Of a DNA stretch of 64,000 bases, positions 25,550-35,308 are shown piece by piece. The position numbers and the translations under genes were made by a program. The notes under the pieces were generated by a model that was not told the DNA's origin, did not search any database, and saw nothing but the letters and a program-made list of their open reading frames with translations. Numbering within the stretch: position 1 is the first letter of the stretch; the number at the start of each line of letters is the position of its first letter. The stretch comes from GCA-2725625 sp964574215 (GTDB taxonomy: Bacteria > Pseudomonadota > Alphaproteobacteria > Rhodospirillales > UBA2165). The stretch is from assembly GCA_964574215.1 (NCBI GenBank), contig CAZNLR010000001.1:124001-188000 (forward strand), given 5' to 3'.

Positions 25550-26598
25550 CATCCTCCGGATCGAAATCTCTTAGCTATGTCGTGATCGGTGTCGCCGGCC
25601 TTGCCGCGCCGTTTCTGTTTCCCACCATCATCACCCAACTTTCCGTCGGATGGTTAATGATCCTTTTGGCTTTGACCTGGGATACCCAGGGCGGACAAAT
25701 GGGCTACAATTCGTTCGGCAACATTCTCTATTTCGGTATCGGCACGTATGTCTGTATCGCCGTCCAGGTGGGCATGGTGACCGATCTCGGCGAATACACG
25801 GCTGCCGGCGGCGCCAAAGCGGTAACCTTTACCACCGAGCAATATTTGACGGGTTTGGGCGTCGGTATGATCGCGGGTGCCGTGGTCGCGGTGATCGTTG
25901 CGGCAATATTGGGTTCCGGCATATTAGGGCTGCGTGGTCACTATTTCGCCATTGCGACCCTCGGTCTCGGTATTGCGGCGGGCGAACTGGCGGGCGGTTG
26001 GGAATTGATCGGCGCCGGTTCCGGTATTTCGGCGCCGGTATTTCCCGACGCCCTCGGCGACCGGTCGTTTTTCTTCTATTTCTTTTTCTTTATTCTGGCG
26101 GTGATCACCTTCTTTTGCCTGAAGTGGATTTATGCGGGGCGTTTCGGTTTGGCGATCAACGCCATTCGTGACGATGAAGATAAAGCCGAAGCCATGGGCG
26201 TCAGGACCGTTCGCTACAAAACCATATCCTGGTGTGTATCGGCGTTTTTCCTGGCTTTGGCTGGTGGTCCGTTCGGGTTGCTGGTCGGTTTCGTCGATCC
26301 CCGCGATACCGCTTTCGCCGGCATCACTTTCGGGGTCTGGATGGTGTTGATGGCCATATTGGGTGGCAAGGGAACAATCTGGGGGCCGGTAATCGGCGCC
26401 ATTATTTTCCACATCACCCAGGAATTGTTCTGGACCTTTTTGCTCGGCTGGCAGCGGGTTGCGCTGGGGGCTCTTATCGTCGTCATTGTCGTCTTTTTTC
26501 CCAAGGGAATTCTGGGTTGGGTGCGGGACGCCTGGCCGGAAAGATTTGGCGAAACGGTTGACGAAGAGGCGAGAGCAAGCCGGGAGGGCGCGGTATGA
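25546..26598 (+). CDS. livM: Branched-chain-type ABC transporter permease LivM
   Basis: This 350-residue LivM-type permease has about ten hydrophobic segments. The LRGHYFAIATLGLG motif and the coupling segment AIRDDEDKAEAMGV are diagnostic of LivM. It overlaps livH and livG by 4 nt on each side (ATGA), as in a tightly coupled operon. Length is normal for alphaproteobacterial LivM. Confidence 0.92.
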   Translation: MTSSGSKSLSYVVIGVAGLAAPFLFPTIITQLSVGWLMILLALTWDTQGGQMGYNSFGNILYFGIGTYVCIAVQVGMVTDLGEYTAAGGAKAVTFTTEQYLTGLGVGMIAGAVVAVIVAAILGSGILGLRGHYFAIATLGLGIAAGELAGGWELIGAGSGISAPVFPDALGDRSFFFYFFFFILAVITFFCLKWIYAGRFGLAINAIRDDEDKAEAMGVRTVRYKTISWCVSAFFLALAGGPFGLLVGFVDPRDTAFAGITFGVWMVLMAILGGKGTIWGPVIGAIIFHITQELFWTFLLGWQRVALGALIVVIVVFFPKGILGWVRDAWPERFGETVDEEARASREGAV

Positions 26599-27353
26599 GC
26601 GATCAGGTGGACCGGCCCATGCTTGAAGTAACCGGCGTAAGCAAAGTATTCGGCGGCGTCATCGCCAATGAAAATGTCAGCATGAACGTCCCGGAGGGAA
26701 AAATCATCGGTCTGATCGGCCCCAACGGTTCCGGTAAAACGACCCTGTTCAATTCTATTGTCGGGTACCATCCCATCGATTCCGGTTCGGTTAAGTTTCA
26801 GGGAAGGGAAATATCAAAAATGCGGGTGGCCGATATTGCCCGCCTGGGTATGCTGCGCACCTTCCAGCAGACCCGTGTCTACGGTGACATGAATTGCGTC
26901 AAAAATATGCTGATCAGCCTGCCGAACAAGGATGAAAGCCTTCTCGGTATGTTCGCCAAGTTTCCGCCTGAAGCCTATGACAAGGCCGAACAAATCCTTG
27001 AATTTGTCGGTCTCTATTCGAAACGGAATTTGCTGGCCGGGGAACTCTCTTTCGGCCAGCAGAAGTTGTTGGAATTCGCCATGGCGCTGATGAAAGAGCC
27101 GAAAATTTTGCTGCTTGATGAACCGACCGCGGGAATCAACCCGACCCTGATCAACGGCATCATCGACCGTTTGAAACGGGCCAACGATCAGTTGGGAATT
27201 ACCCTGTTCGTCATCGAACACAACATGCGGGTGATAATGAATTTGGCCGAGCATATTTATTGCCTGGCGCACGGTCAGCTTTTGGCCGACGGTCCTCCCG
27301 AATTAATTCAGGACAATCAGCTGGTCATCGACGCCTACCTGGGAGCCCACTGA
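26595..27353 (+). CDS. livG: ABC transporter ATP-binding protein LivG
   Basis: This 252-residue ATPase of the Liv importer has Walker A GPNGSGKTT (near residue 42), signature LSFGQQKLLEFAMAL, Walker B ILLLDEPTAG and the switch His in FVIEHNM. The LivG-specific TFQQTRVYGDMNCVKNML segment is present. It overlaps livM by 4 nt and its TGA shares a base with the ATG of livF. Confidence 0.93.
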   Translation: MSDQVDRPMLEVTGVSKVFGGVIANENVSMNVPEGKIIGLIGPNGSGKTTLFNSIVGYHPIDSGSVKFQGREISKMRVADIARLGMLRTFQQTRVYGDMNCVKNMLISLPNKDESLLGMFAKFPPEAYDKAEQILEFVGLYSKRNLLAGELSFGQQKLLEFAMALMKEPKILLLDEPTAGINPTLINGIIDRLKRANDQLGITLFVIEHNMRVIMNLAEHIYCLAHGQLLADGPPELIQDNQLVIDAYLGAH

Positions 27354-28210
27354 TGGCCGACACCGATAAAATTTCCGGTTACGGACTGGGCAGTGTCAAG
27401 ACCGTGATGTCGGTAGACGATGTCGCCCGCGAGGCCGAAAAACTTGCAACGGAAGGACCCAGCCGGGGAACATTGCTTGACCTTATAGAAGGTGAGCCGC
27501 AGGTTGTTATCGAAGGGTTGGTGGCCGGATACGGAAAAATGGAGGTCCTGCACGGTGTCGATCTTTTTATTGGACAGGGGCAATCTTTATGTCTCATCGG
27601 TCCAAACGGCGCCGGCAAATCAACTATTCTTCATTCCATCTATGGGTTTACCAACATCATGGACGGAGCGATCATCGTCAACGACCATCCGGTTACCTTA
27701 TTGTCGCCGAACGATAAATTGAAGAACGCCGGCGTTGCCTACATTTTGCAGGATAACTCAGTATTTCCGGATATGACGGTGGAGGAAAACCTGCTGATGG
27801 GCGGATACCTGATGGACAGTGTCGACCTGGCCAAAGATGCAGCGGAAAAGGTTTTGGAAAAATATACTCGGCTTCGGGAGCGGCGAGATCAACGTGCAGG
27901 CGTTCTGTCGGGCGGAGAACGCCGGTTGTTGGAAATTTCCCGCGCTCTGATCATGAATCCTGATGTTTTATTGGTCGATGAACCGTCCATCGGGTTGGAA
28001 CCGCGGTTTATCGATATGGTTTTCGAAATTTTGGATGATCTTCAAAATAAAGATGGCAAAACCATTATTATGGTCGAGCAGAATGCAAAAAAAGGCCTGG
28101 AGTTCGCCGATGTCGGATATGTTCTGGTGTCCGGTCAGCTGGCGAAAGCAGGGAAGGGCAAGGAACTTCTGGAAGATTCTGATGTTGGTCGTCTGTTCCT
28201 CGGCGGCTAG
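27353..28210 (+). CDS. livF: ABC transporter ATP-binding protein LivF with N-terminal extension
   Basis: This 285-residue second ATPase of the importer has Walker A GPNGAGKST, signature LSGGERRLLEISRAL, Walker B VLLVDEPSIG and IIMVEQN after it. ATG 27353 overlaps the livG stop. Relative to the usual LivF of about 235 residues there are about 50 extra N-terminal residues (DKISGYGLGSVKTVMSVDDV and on) before the ATPase core. Their role is unknown; they may be a regulatory or docking tail, unless translation starts further in, for which no clear start is seen. Confidence 0.9.
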   Translation: MADTDKISGYGLGSVKTVMSVDDVAREAEKLATEGPSRGTLLDLIEGEPQVVIEGLVAGYGKMEVLHGVDLFIGQGQSLCLIGPNGAGKSTILHSIYGFTNIMDGAIIVNDHPVTLLSPNDKLKNAGVAYILQDNSVFPDMTVEENLLMGGYLMDSVDLAKDAAEKVLEKYTRLRERRDQRAGVLSGGERRLLEISRALIMNPDVLLVDEPSIGLEPRFIDMVFEILDDLQNKDGKTIIMVEQNAKKGLEFADVGYVLVSGQLAKAGKGKELLEDSDVGRLFLGG

Positions 28211-28265
28211 TTCAATAAATAGTTGAAATCTATGATAAAATGCCCAGATTAGATGGGCAGTTTGT

Positions 28266-31200
28266 TTGTTGGCTAGGGCGGAGTATGATTTGAGGGATAT
28301 CACATCATCCGCAAAAAATTTGGATGATGTTTTCCGCAGTGTCTTTGACGGTGCGAAAGACTTCATGGCCGTAATTGATGAAAGGTCAATCATTATTGAA
28401 ATCAATGAGGCGGCAGTCGTGCGCCTCGATGCCACCAAACCCGAACTCATCGGCCAGCCGATTACTAATTTTTTCCCACCGGCTTTGGCGGACTTTCGAA
28501 AAGAACAATATAAAAACGCTTTCAAAAGCCAGTCCACCCAATCATACGAAAGCGAACGCAACGGTCTTTGGTCAGAGACCGTTCTAAGTCCGATATTTAA
28601 CGATCAAGGTGAGGTCATGTACCTTTCCGTCGTTGCCAGAGATATCACCACACAAAAAATTGCCGAACAGGAATTGGACCGGTCTGTCGAGACCATGCAG
28701 AATTTATTTGATCTCGGTTTCGTCGGTATGGCCCTGACGTCGGCAGAAAAAAAATGGTTGCGCGTCAATGACCAACTGTGTGAAATGCTCGGTTACAGCA
28801 GGGAAGAACTGCTGCAAATGACTTGGGGAGACGTCACCCATCCGGATTATCTCGCACCCAATGAAATACCTTATTCACAAGTTCTGGCGGGTGAAAAGGC
28901 CGGCTACTCTTTCGATAAAACCTACATTCGAAAAGACGGTGGAGAAATTTTTGTTTCCGTTTCCAGCCGCTGCTTTCGCAATTCCGATGGGGGAATCGAA
29001 TATTTTATTACTTTGATCAACGATATTACCGAGCGGAAAAACAACGTTTTGGCGCTCCAGAAGGCCCACGACGAGTTGGAAGAAAGAATTGCGGAACGCA
29101 CTGCCGCATTAACGCAGGAAATCGGAGAGCGCCGCCGTACGGAAGAAGCCCTCCTTAAAAGTGAGGAAAGGTTCCGTGACTTTGCCGTAAGCGCCGCCGA
29201 CAGTTATTGGGAATTCGATAAGAATTTGGTGCTTACCTATATGTCCGCGGCAGCGCCAGCGCCTAATTTCTGGAACGAAGAAAGTGTTATCGGCAAAACA
29301 GTCGCTCAACTCCAGCCGGATACCGAAGAAAATAAAGAACTGAGAAAAGAACTAATTAGGGCCTTTGAATCCCAGAAACCTTTTCGAAATTTGCCGTCGG
29401 TTGAAACCGATCTCGACAACAAGAAACTACATTTTCGCAGAAGTGCGATTCCCTTATTTGACAGCGATGGCAAATTCAGCGGCTATCGCGGTATTACCGT
29501 TAATGTAACCGAAGTTGTCGAGGAGCGGGCGCGGGCCGCGGCGGAACTAAAGAAAAAATCCGAGAGCGAGGAGTTGCTCCATAGGATATCGGCGTCAGCG
29601 AACGAGGCGTCCAGCGTCAAAGAGGCCTTTCAAGCTTGTTTGGATGTCATTTGCGATATTACCGGATGGTCGTTCGGGTGCGTATGGGTGGTTGCGGAAG
29701 ATCAACCCACACGTATCGTTTCCGCTGATATTTGGCGAATTGTGAACTCGGAAAAATTCGAACCGCTGAAGGACTATACTGTTGGCCTCGAAATCAAGCC
29801 CGGCGAAGGCAGAATCGGCCAAGTTTTTAAAACCGGACAGGCTTATTGGTCACCGAATATTGCCGATGAAGTCAGAAGACCGAGAGCACAAATGATATAC
29901 GATTGCGGTGGCCAAGGCGCCGTGCTGTCGCCGGTAAGAATAGGCGGAGAGGTAGCCGCAATTTTTGAGTTTGTGGTTGAAGACTGGCACGACATGGACC
30001 GGCTGTATTCGTCTTCGCTTGAACAGATTGAGATTCAATTGGGTCACGTTATTGCCCGCGAGCGAGCTAAAGAAGCCTTGCGTGCCAGTGAAGAAAGATT
30101 GAGGGATTTTGCCGAGTCCGGCGCCGACCGCTTCTGGGAAACCGATGAAAACTTAAAATATACCTTTGTATCCCAACCCGTCGGCAGTCTGACAAATTCG
30201 GTTGAATATTTGTTGGGAAAATCTCCATGGGAAGTCGGTAATTTGAAACTGGAGCAAAACCAGGACAACTGGCAATACCTGAAGGAAACTATGGCGGCCC
30301 GTCAGCCATTTAGAAATTTTCGTTATACCTGGACCAATAATGAGGGCCAGAAATGTTTTTTAAGGGCATCTGGTAACCCCTATTTCGATAGTGCAGCAAA
30401 ATTTAAGGGCTATCGAGGTATTACCGTCGACGAAACGGCGGAAGTAAAAGCCAAGGAACAGGCCGAGGATATCAGGCAAAGGTTTTTCGATGCCATGGAA
30501 AACCTTGATGCCGGATTTATTCTTTGGGGGCCCGATGATCGTCTAATTATGTCCAACAGTTTTATTGAAGAAGTGCAGCCGCAGGTGAAGGATATTCTGA
30601 AGCCGGGTCTTAGCTATGAAGAATTCGTCAGAGCCAATGCCAAAACCGATTGGGCGGAGTCTAATTCATTTGGAGGAGAAGATTGGGTGGAGATGCGATT
30701 GCGGCAACACAATTCTCCAAAAAGCGAACTTGAATATCATCTCGATGACGGCAGGTGGTTTAGAGTCCGAAAACAAAAATTAAGGGACGGCAGTACGATC
30801 GCTTTTCACGTTGAAATCACCAATTCAAAACGCCGGGAGAACGAATTAAACCAGGCGATCCAGGAAGCAGAGGCCGCAAACCGGACGAAGTCCGAATTTC
30901 TGGCAAATATGAGTCATGAACTCCGAACGCCGCTGAATGCGATTATTGGATTTTCCGATGCCCTCGCCCACGGCGTGTTCGGCTCGCTGGCCAACAATCG
31001 ACAACTGGAATATTTGGACAATATCAACGAAGCAGGCACCCATCTTTTGGAATTGATCAATGATATTCTCGATGTTTCGACGATTGAGGCCGGCCAACTC
31101 GAACTGAACATCAACAATACGAATTTGGGGGAGATCGTTGAATCTGCATTGCGACTGGTCGAACAGCGGGCCCGGGATCGGGGTGTTGAACTAGAGAACC

Positions 31201-31577
31201 ACCTCAACGATGAAAAATTATTGGTGTCCGTCGATACACTGCGAATGAAGCAGGTTTTTGTGAATTTAATGTCCAATGCCATCAAGTTCACGCCCGAGGG
31301 GGGCAAAGTCACCATGAATGTCAGGAAAGTCGATAACAGTGGTCTGGCGATTGAAATTAGCGACACCGGCGTTGGAATGGATGAAGTTGGAATTAAAAAA
31401 GCGCTGATGACCTTCGGTCAGGTGCAAAGCGATTTGTCGCGGGAGGAAGAAGGAACCGGGCTGGGTATTCCATTAACCAAAGGGTTGGTAGAGGCGCACG
31501 GTGGAACTCTCGAAATTCAAAGTAAATTGGGCGTTGGGACAACGGTTACCGTCAATTTACCGCATCCCCTGCACTGA
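28266..31577 (+). CDS. Multi-PAS/GAF sensor histidine kinase (soluble)
   Basis: This roughly 1100-residue histidine kinase has no clear membrane segment. PAS domains cover about residues 20-135, 140-260, 300-420, 620-730 and 735-860, and a GAF-like domain about 440-600. The dimerisation H-box has His884 in ANMSHELRTPLN, followed by an ATPase domain with N-box FVNLMSNAIKF, G1 DTGVGMD and G2 GTGLGIPL. No receiver or response regulator is adjacent. The start is uncertain: TTG 28266 and 28269 are the first available, and TTG 28290 has a better-spaced GGCGGAG site. It follows the Liv operon by 55 nt, so it may be co-transcribed and sense a related signal. Confidence 0.88.
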   Translation: MLARAEYDLRDITSSAKNLDDVFRSVFDGAKDFMAVIDERSIIIEINEAAVVRLDATKPELIGQPITNFFPPALADFRKEQYKNAFKSQSTQSYESERNGLWSETVLSPIFNDQGEVMYLSVVARDITTQKIAEQELDRSVETMQNLFDLGFVGMALTSAEKKWLRVNDQLCEMLGYSREELLQMTWGDVTHPDYLAPNEIPYSQVLAGEKAGYSFDKTYIRKDGGEIFVSVSSRCFRNSDGGIEYFITLINDITERKNNVLALQKAHDELEERIAERTAALTQEIGERRRTEEALLKSEERFRDFAVSAADSYWEFDKNLVLTYMSAAAPAPNFWNEESVIGKTVAQLQPDTEENKELRKELIRAFESQKPFRNLPSVETDLDNKKLHFRRSAIPLFDSDGKFSGYRGITVNVTEVVEERARAAAELKKKSESEELLHRISASANEASSVKEAFQACLDVICDITGWSFGCVWVVAEDQPTRIVSADIWRIVNSEKFEPLKDYTVGLEIKPGEGRIGQVFKTGQAYWSPNIADEVRRPRAQMIYDCGGQGAVLSPVRIGGEVAAIFEFVVEDWHDMDRLYSSSLEQIEIQLGHVIARERAKEALRASEERLRDFAESGADRFWETDENLKYTFVSQPVGSLTNSVEYLLGKSPWEVGNLKLEQNQDNWQYLKETMAARQPFRNFRYTWTNNEGQKCFLRASGNPYFDSAAKFKGYRGITVDETAEVKAKEQAEDIRQRFFDAMENLDAGFILWGPDDRLIMSNSFIEEVQPQVKDILKPGLSYEEFVRANAKTDWAESNSFGGEDWVEMRLRQHNSPKSELEYHLDDGRWFRVRKQKLRDGSTIAFHVEITNSKRRENELNQAIQEAEAANRTKSEFLANMSHELRTPLNAIIGFSDALAHGVFGSLANNRQLEYLDNINEAGTHLLELINDILDVSTIEAGQLELNINNTNLGEIVESALRLVEQRARDRGVELENHLNDEKLLVSVDTLRMKQVFVNLMSNAIKFTPEGGKVTMNVRKVDNSGLAIEISDTGVGMDEVGIKKALMTFGQVQSDLSREEEGTGLGIPLTKGLVEAHGGTLEIQSKLGVGTTVTVNLPHPLH

Positions 31578-31607
31578 CAACCAGCCGGTATTCTAAAAAA
31601 AGGCAAC

Positions 31608-31644
31608 AAAAAAAGCCGCCGGGATCGCTCCCGACGGCTTTTTT
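31608..31644. terminator. Bidirectional rho-independent terminator
   Basis: An A-tract, the stem GCCGCCGGG/CCCGACGGC (one internal mismatch) around a 6-nt loop, and a T-tract make a symmetric terminator. It lies between the convergent kinase gene (stop 31577) and the OmpA-like gene (stop 31658), so it can serve both strands. Confidence 0.85.
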
Positions 31645-31657
31645 AAAATCCGGTCTT

Positions 31658-32509
31658 TTAGTTAAAAGAGACCTGAACCCGCCGGTTGGCCGCTTGGGCG
31701 GTGCCGTCAGGTGTTTTCATCCACGGTTGGTTTTCGCCGTGGCTTTCCACTTTGAGCGCACCGCCCGAAATACCCCTTTCGGACAGAGCTTTTGCGACCG
31801 ATTTAGCCCGCATCATGGAAAGCTTGTCGTTGTAACTATTGGCGCCCGCCTTATCGGTATGGCCGGAAATCGAAATGCGGCCGGGTTTGGCGGCATAAGC
31901 CGCGGCGGCAATTTGCGAAATGACACCTTGCGCTTTGGCGTTGAGATTCGATTTATCGAAATCGAAATAAACGACAAACCTGGCGGCCGGAGCTTTTTTG
32001 GCCATGGGTTTCATCATTTTCGGCTTCAAGGCGCCTTCGACATAGGCGATGGCGACGTCAAAGCCGTCGCGGCACCAAGCGATATCCTTGGGCTGGAAAT
32101 TTTCTTCCTGCTCCTGCATCCAGCAATCAAACATTGCCTGAGCCCGGGCGGCTTGCTTGGGAGCAACCCGGTCACCGCCGGCTTCCAGAGCGCGGACGAG
32201 ACGGGCGCGGGCAGAACTCATAGAACCGACATTTTGGTCGGGGATTTCGCGCGCGGCCATATTCTGGGGGCCGAATTTTTTCGCGTTGGCTGCATCCAGA
32301 GCGCGGGAATTAAAAAATTCACCATCGGTCCAGTCGTCTTCGTCGATTTCCATGGATGCCAGAGTTACGTATTCCATGTGCAAAGCTTTTTGAAAAGCGT
32401 TGCCCTTGGAAGGCGCATTGCGGACGGCGTCTGTACTGAAATTACCGGCGCATGCCGTCAACAACAATGTCGATGCCCCCGCAACAATTATATTTTTTAA
32501 TTTCAACAT
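31658..32509 (-). CDS. OmpA-family lipoprotein
   Basis: This 283-residue outer-membrane or periplasmic lipoprotein has a signal peptide ending in the lipobox LLTAC (Cys near residue 20) and a C-terminal OmpA-like peptidoglycan-binding domain from about residue 175. The Asp/Arg diaminopimelate-binding pattern is recognisable in ISGHTDKAGANSYN and ANRRVQVSF. Two adjacent ATG codons exist; ATG 32509 is chosen because the AGGAGG site is 5 nt from it and only 2 nt from ATG 32512. The upstream YihY-family stop overlaps this start region, so translation is coupled. Confidence 0.88.
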   Translation of the reverse strand: MLKLKNIIVAGASTLLLTACAGNFSTDAVRNAPSKGNAFQKALHMEYVTLASMEIDEDDWTDGEFFNSRALDAANAKKFGPQNMAAREIPDQNVGSMSSARARLVRALEAGGDRVAPKQAARAQAMFDCWMQEQEENFQPKDIAWCRDGFDVAIAYVEGALKPKMMKPMAKKAPAARFVVYFDFDKSNLNAKAQGVISQIAAAAYAAKPGRISISGHTDKAGANSYNDKLSMMRAKSVAKALSERGISGGALKVESHGENQPWMKTPDGTAQAANRRVQVSFN

Positions 32510-32511
32510 CA

Positions 32512-33915
32512 TTACCTCCTTAATGTTGCTTCTTTTTTTACCTGAATTGGTACCGTTTCAAAACTATGATCCTCGTCGATCTCGCTCGATATAAGATCTT
32601 TGATCATTTTCCCCTTCAAGGCATTAGAAATGGCTTTATCCATCTCTTGACCTATTTGATCTATGTCTGTTTGACCGTTAATACCGGCCGGGCCGATATA
32701 CTCCGTTTCTTCTGCAACTTTAACGGCAGAAATTAGATATTCCAAGGGTGTTGTGTCGAATGGTCTCCCCGGAATGTAACATTGTTCCACATCTTTAGTT
32801 TTAACGACAAATCCTTCAATCTCCAAAATATTTAAAATCGAATCTATCGCTTCCACCGGAACGTTTAATTTATCGGCCAAGCCTTCTAGTGACCAAGCCG
32901 CCTTTCCACTATAGAAGTTGGTTCCGATGCATCCCATTACAAGCAAGGACAAATATTCTTTCATTCTGCTGCTTAATAATTTTTTAGATTGGTCACCTGA
33001 TAGATATTCGGGGTGCTGATGGTAAAAAGCTACGGCCGCGCCGATCATCAAGATTAGCCAGGTCAAATAAAGCCAGATCATAAAAAATATGAGGGAAGCA
33101 AACGCCGAATAGACCGCTTCGTATTGCGTTGACGTAACCACGACATTGGCGAATATCCAGCCGGTTAATTTCCACAAAATACTGGCGACTACGGCGCCAA
33201 TCAGTGCCGATTTAATTTTCACCTTGGTGTTGGGAATAAAGACGTAAAAAAACGAAAAAGCGGCAATACTGAGAACCAATGGCACAAATACCACGGAGAC
33301 TTCGATCAGCCAGCCTAAAGGTTGAATTTGGGTCAAGGATTTGACCAGGGTACTGTTCATCGCCGTAGCGCTGATTCCCGTGGAAGCGACAATCAGCATG
33401 GGACCTACCAGAATAACGCTGATATAGTCGCTGAATCGCTGGGCGATTGGTCGGCTTTCTCTAATTTGCCAGATAAAATTGAACGCCCGCTCCACCTTTT
33501 GCATCACTGATATGACCGTATAAAGCAACAGGACCAGGCCGATCGAGCCGAGCACGCCCACCTTCATACGTTCGACGAAATCGATAATCGTCAGGGTAAT
33601 GTCCTGGCCTTTCTCGCCCAGCGGTTCGAGAAGATTGAACAAAAACGGGCCGATTTCATTGTGGACGCCGAAACCCTTGAGGATGGAAAAGCTGATGGCC
33701 AGCAGCGGCACCAGAGACAATAGGGTGGTATAAACCAGGCTCATGGCCCGCAAATTCAGTTCCCCGCCCTTAAGATCGCGGACCAGGACAAATAAGGTGC
33801 GCAGGACGGAAAAAAATACAACGCTCCACCACGGCGCTGCTTTTAAATTTCGATCCCAAATATAGGAATTAAAAGCACTTGTTAGGTCACGTCGCGCTTC
33901 GCCACGTGGGCTCAT
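32512..33915 (-). CDS. YihY/BrkB-family inner-membrane protein
   Basis: This 467-residue protein of the YihY/virulence-factor-BrkB family was formerly misnamed ribonuclease BN. About six helices occupy residues 30-300, starting with the conserved LNLRAMSLVYTTLLSLVPLLA segment. The C-terminal third is soluble and includes a winged-helix-like portion (LEGLADKLNVPVEAIDSILNILE). The molecular function of the family is not settled; transport or envelope roles are suggested. It is translationally coupled to the OmpA-like lipoprotein gene downstream, suggesting an envelope role. Confidence 0.88.
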   Translation of the reverse strand: MSPRGEARRDLTSAFNSYIWDRNLKAAPWWSVVFFSVLRTLFVLVRDLKGGELNLRAMSLVYTTLLSLVPLLAISFSILKGFGVHNEIGPFLFNLLEPLGEKGQDITLTIIDFVERMKVGVLGSIGLVLLLYTVISVMQKVERAFNFIWQIRESRPIAQRFSDYISVILVGPMLIVASTGISATAMNSTLVKSLTQIQPLGWLIEVSVVFVPLVLSIAAFSFFYVFIPNTKVKIKSALIGAVVASILWKLTGWIFANVVVTSTQYEAVYSAFASLIFFMIWLYLTWLILMIGAAVAFYHQHPEYLSGDQSKKLLSSRMKEYLSLLVMGCIGTNFYSGKAAWSLEGLADKLNVPVEAIDSILNILEIEGFVVKTKDVEQCYIPGRPFDTTPLEYLISAVKVAEETEYIGPAGINGQTDIDQIGQEMDKAISNALKGKMIKDLISSEIDEDHSFETVPIQVKKEATLRR

Positions 33916-34000
33916 TAGCCTGCCTCCCTGATTCAGGGATATGTTAGGCCATTTCGGCTCTCAGAGTCGAGATACCCCTGCCATTTTCTAATGCGGGAGG

Positions 34001-35203
34001 TCAACGATGCCCGTGGCCGGTGATAGCGGGCGTATTGGGAAGGGCGAGAACACTGATCATGGTGGCCGCAGCGGCGGCGGCCAGGCCGGTAAACAAAGTT
34101 GTAAATCCCCAATTGGCGTGAACCCAGGAAACCAAGGGGAGGGTCACCGCCATTGCTGTAAACGTGATGATGTAGCGGAAGGCGAAAATTCGGCTGCGCC
34201 ATTCATCGGTTGATATCCGGCCAACCAGAACGTCATTAATGGGAATTTGCCCGAAGACCGCCATCATGGCGAAGGTGGCGAATAAGACCGCATTCAATCC
34301 GGCCAATTCCCGCATCAAGGCAAGAAAAATCAGTTGAAACAGGGCGACGACGGCGAATACGGTCCGAAGTGAATGGCGGTCTGCGAAATATCCGACCACC
34401 AATTGCGCCGCCCCGGCGATGGCGAAAACCAGAAAGGCGTAACTGCCGATCAGCGACGCCGAGCCGGTGGTTCGTTCATCAAATACCTTAGGCAGGGCAA
34501 AAGCCATGGCCTGATAGAGAACACCGCCGATGGCTGTCGAAATAAACATAATGGCGACGATTTTGATGATGATGGATTTATCTGCGACTGCCGAAGAACT
34601 ACCTTTTTTGGGCCCGCTAGCGGCCGGCGATTTTATGGCCAGTTTACCGGCCTCTGTGCCGAAAGCGAAATAAGCATAGGCGAAGCCGGTCAATATGCAG
34701 AAAATACCCGGTGCGAAAAAGGCCATCCGCCAATCGGCGATATCTATTAAGATGCCGGTTATCAAGGCGGCCACGGCGACGCCCAAATTGCCGAATACGC
34801 CGTTAATGGCCAGGGGAACGCCGGTCTTTTGCCGCCCTTGGACCACCAAGGCGAGTCCCACCGGGTGGTAAATGGCGGCAAACACGCCCAGCAACAGAAT
34901 ACCGCCGCCGATTTGCAGCGGCGTTTGCGCCAAGCCGGTAAAAATCGAAGCGCCGCCGAGGCCGATAAAAAATACCACCATCATGCCTTCGCGGCTCCAT
35001 CTGTCGGCCATCCAGCCGGCGGGGATAGAGCAAACCCCGAAAGCGATAAATCCCGGTGTGGCGTAAGGAATGAGTTCTGCGTAGCTGATGCTCCACCGGC
35101 CCGTCAACGTCAGCGCAGCCACCGTTGCGAAAATCAGCAGCAAAAAATGGTCGAATAGGTGACCGATATTCAGAAACAGAAAATTAAGTTGCTTGCCGCT
35201 CAT
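34001..35203 (-). CDS. MFS transporter
   Basis: This 400-residue, twelve-helix major facilitator has the loop 2-3 signature region IPAGWMADRWSREGMMV near residue 60 and a long central cytoplasmic loop (about residues 190-210, rich in Ser, Ala and Lys). It is divergent from the molybdopterin operon that starts at 35420, and the control region between them may serve both. The substrate is unknown; the position suggests transport of a substrate or product of the molybdoenzymes, which is inference. Confidence 0.87.
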   Translation of the reverse strand: MSGKQLNFLFLNIGHLFDHFLLLIFATVAALTLTGRWSISYAELIPYATPGFIAFGVCSIPAGWMADRWSREGMMVVFFIGLGGASIFTGLAQTPLQIGGGILLLGVFAAIYHPVGLALVVQGRQKTGVPLAINGVFGNLGVAVAALITGILIDIADWRMAFFAPGIFCILTGFAYAYFAFGTEAGKLAIKSPAASGPKKGSSSAVADKSIIIKIVAIMFISTAIGGVLYQAMAFALPKVFDERTTGSASLIGSYAFLVFAIAGAAQLVVGYFADRHSLRTVFAVVALFQLIFLALMRELAGLNAVLFATFAMMAVFGQIPINDVLVGRISTDEWRSRIFAFRYIITFTAMAVTLPLVSWVHANWGFTTLFTGLAAAAAATMISVLALPNTPAITGHGHR

Positions 35204-35279
35204 ATTGGCCTGTTTGCCGGTCAGATGTTAGCTCCGATACCAAAAGACATTTTTTTTTCAATCCCTCAAGGATAAATTA

Positions 35280-35308
35280 TTGACATTAGTTTCAAATGAA
35301 ACTATTTT
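35280..35308 (+). promoter_or_regulatory. Promoter with overlapping 18-bp palindromic operator
   Basis: A consensus -35 TTGACA (35280-35285) and a -10-like TATTTT (35303-35308) are separated by exactly 17 bp. The spacer and half of the -10 box are covered by a perfect inverted repeat, TAGTTTCA-AA-TGAAACTA (35287-35304). The geometry is that of a repressible promoter, with the dimensions of a MarR- or TetR-type site. It would start transcription about 100 nt before the first molybdopterin subunit gene. No such regulator gene is visible nearby. Confidence 0.75.
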
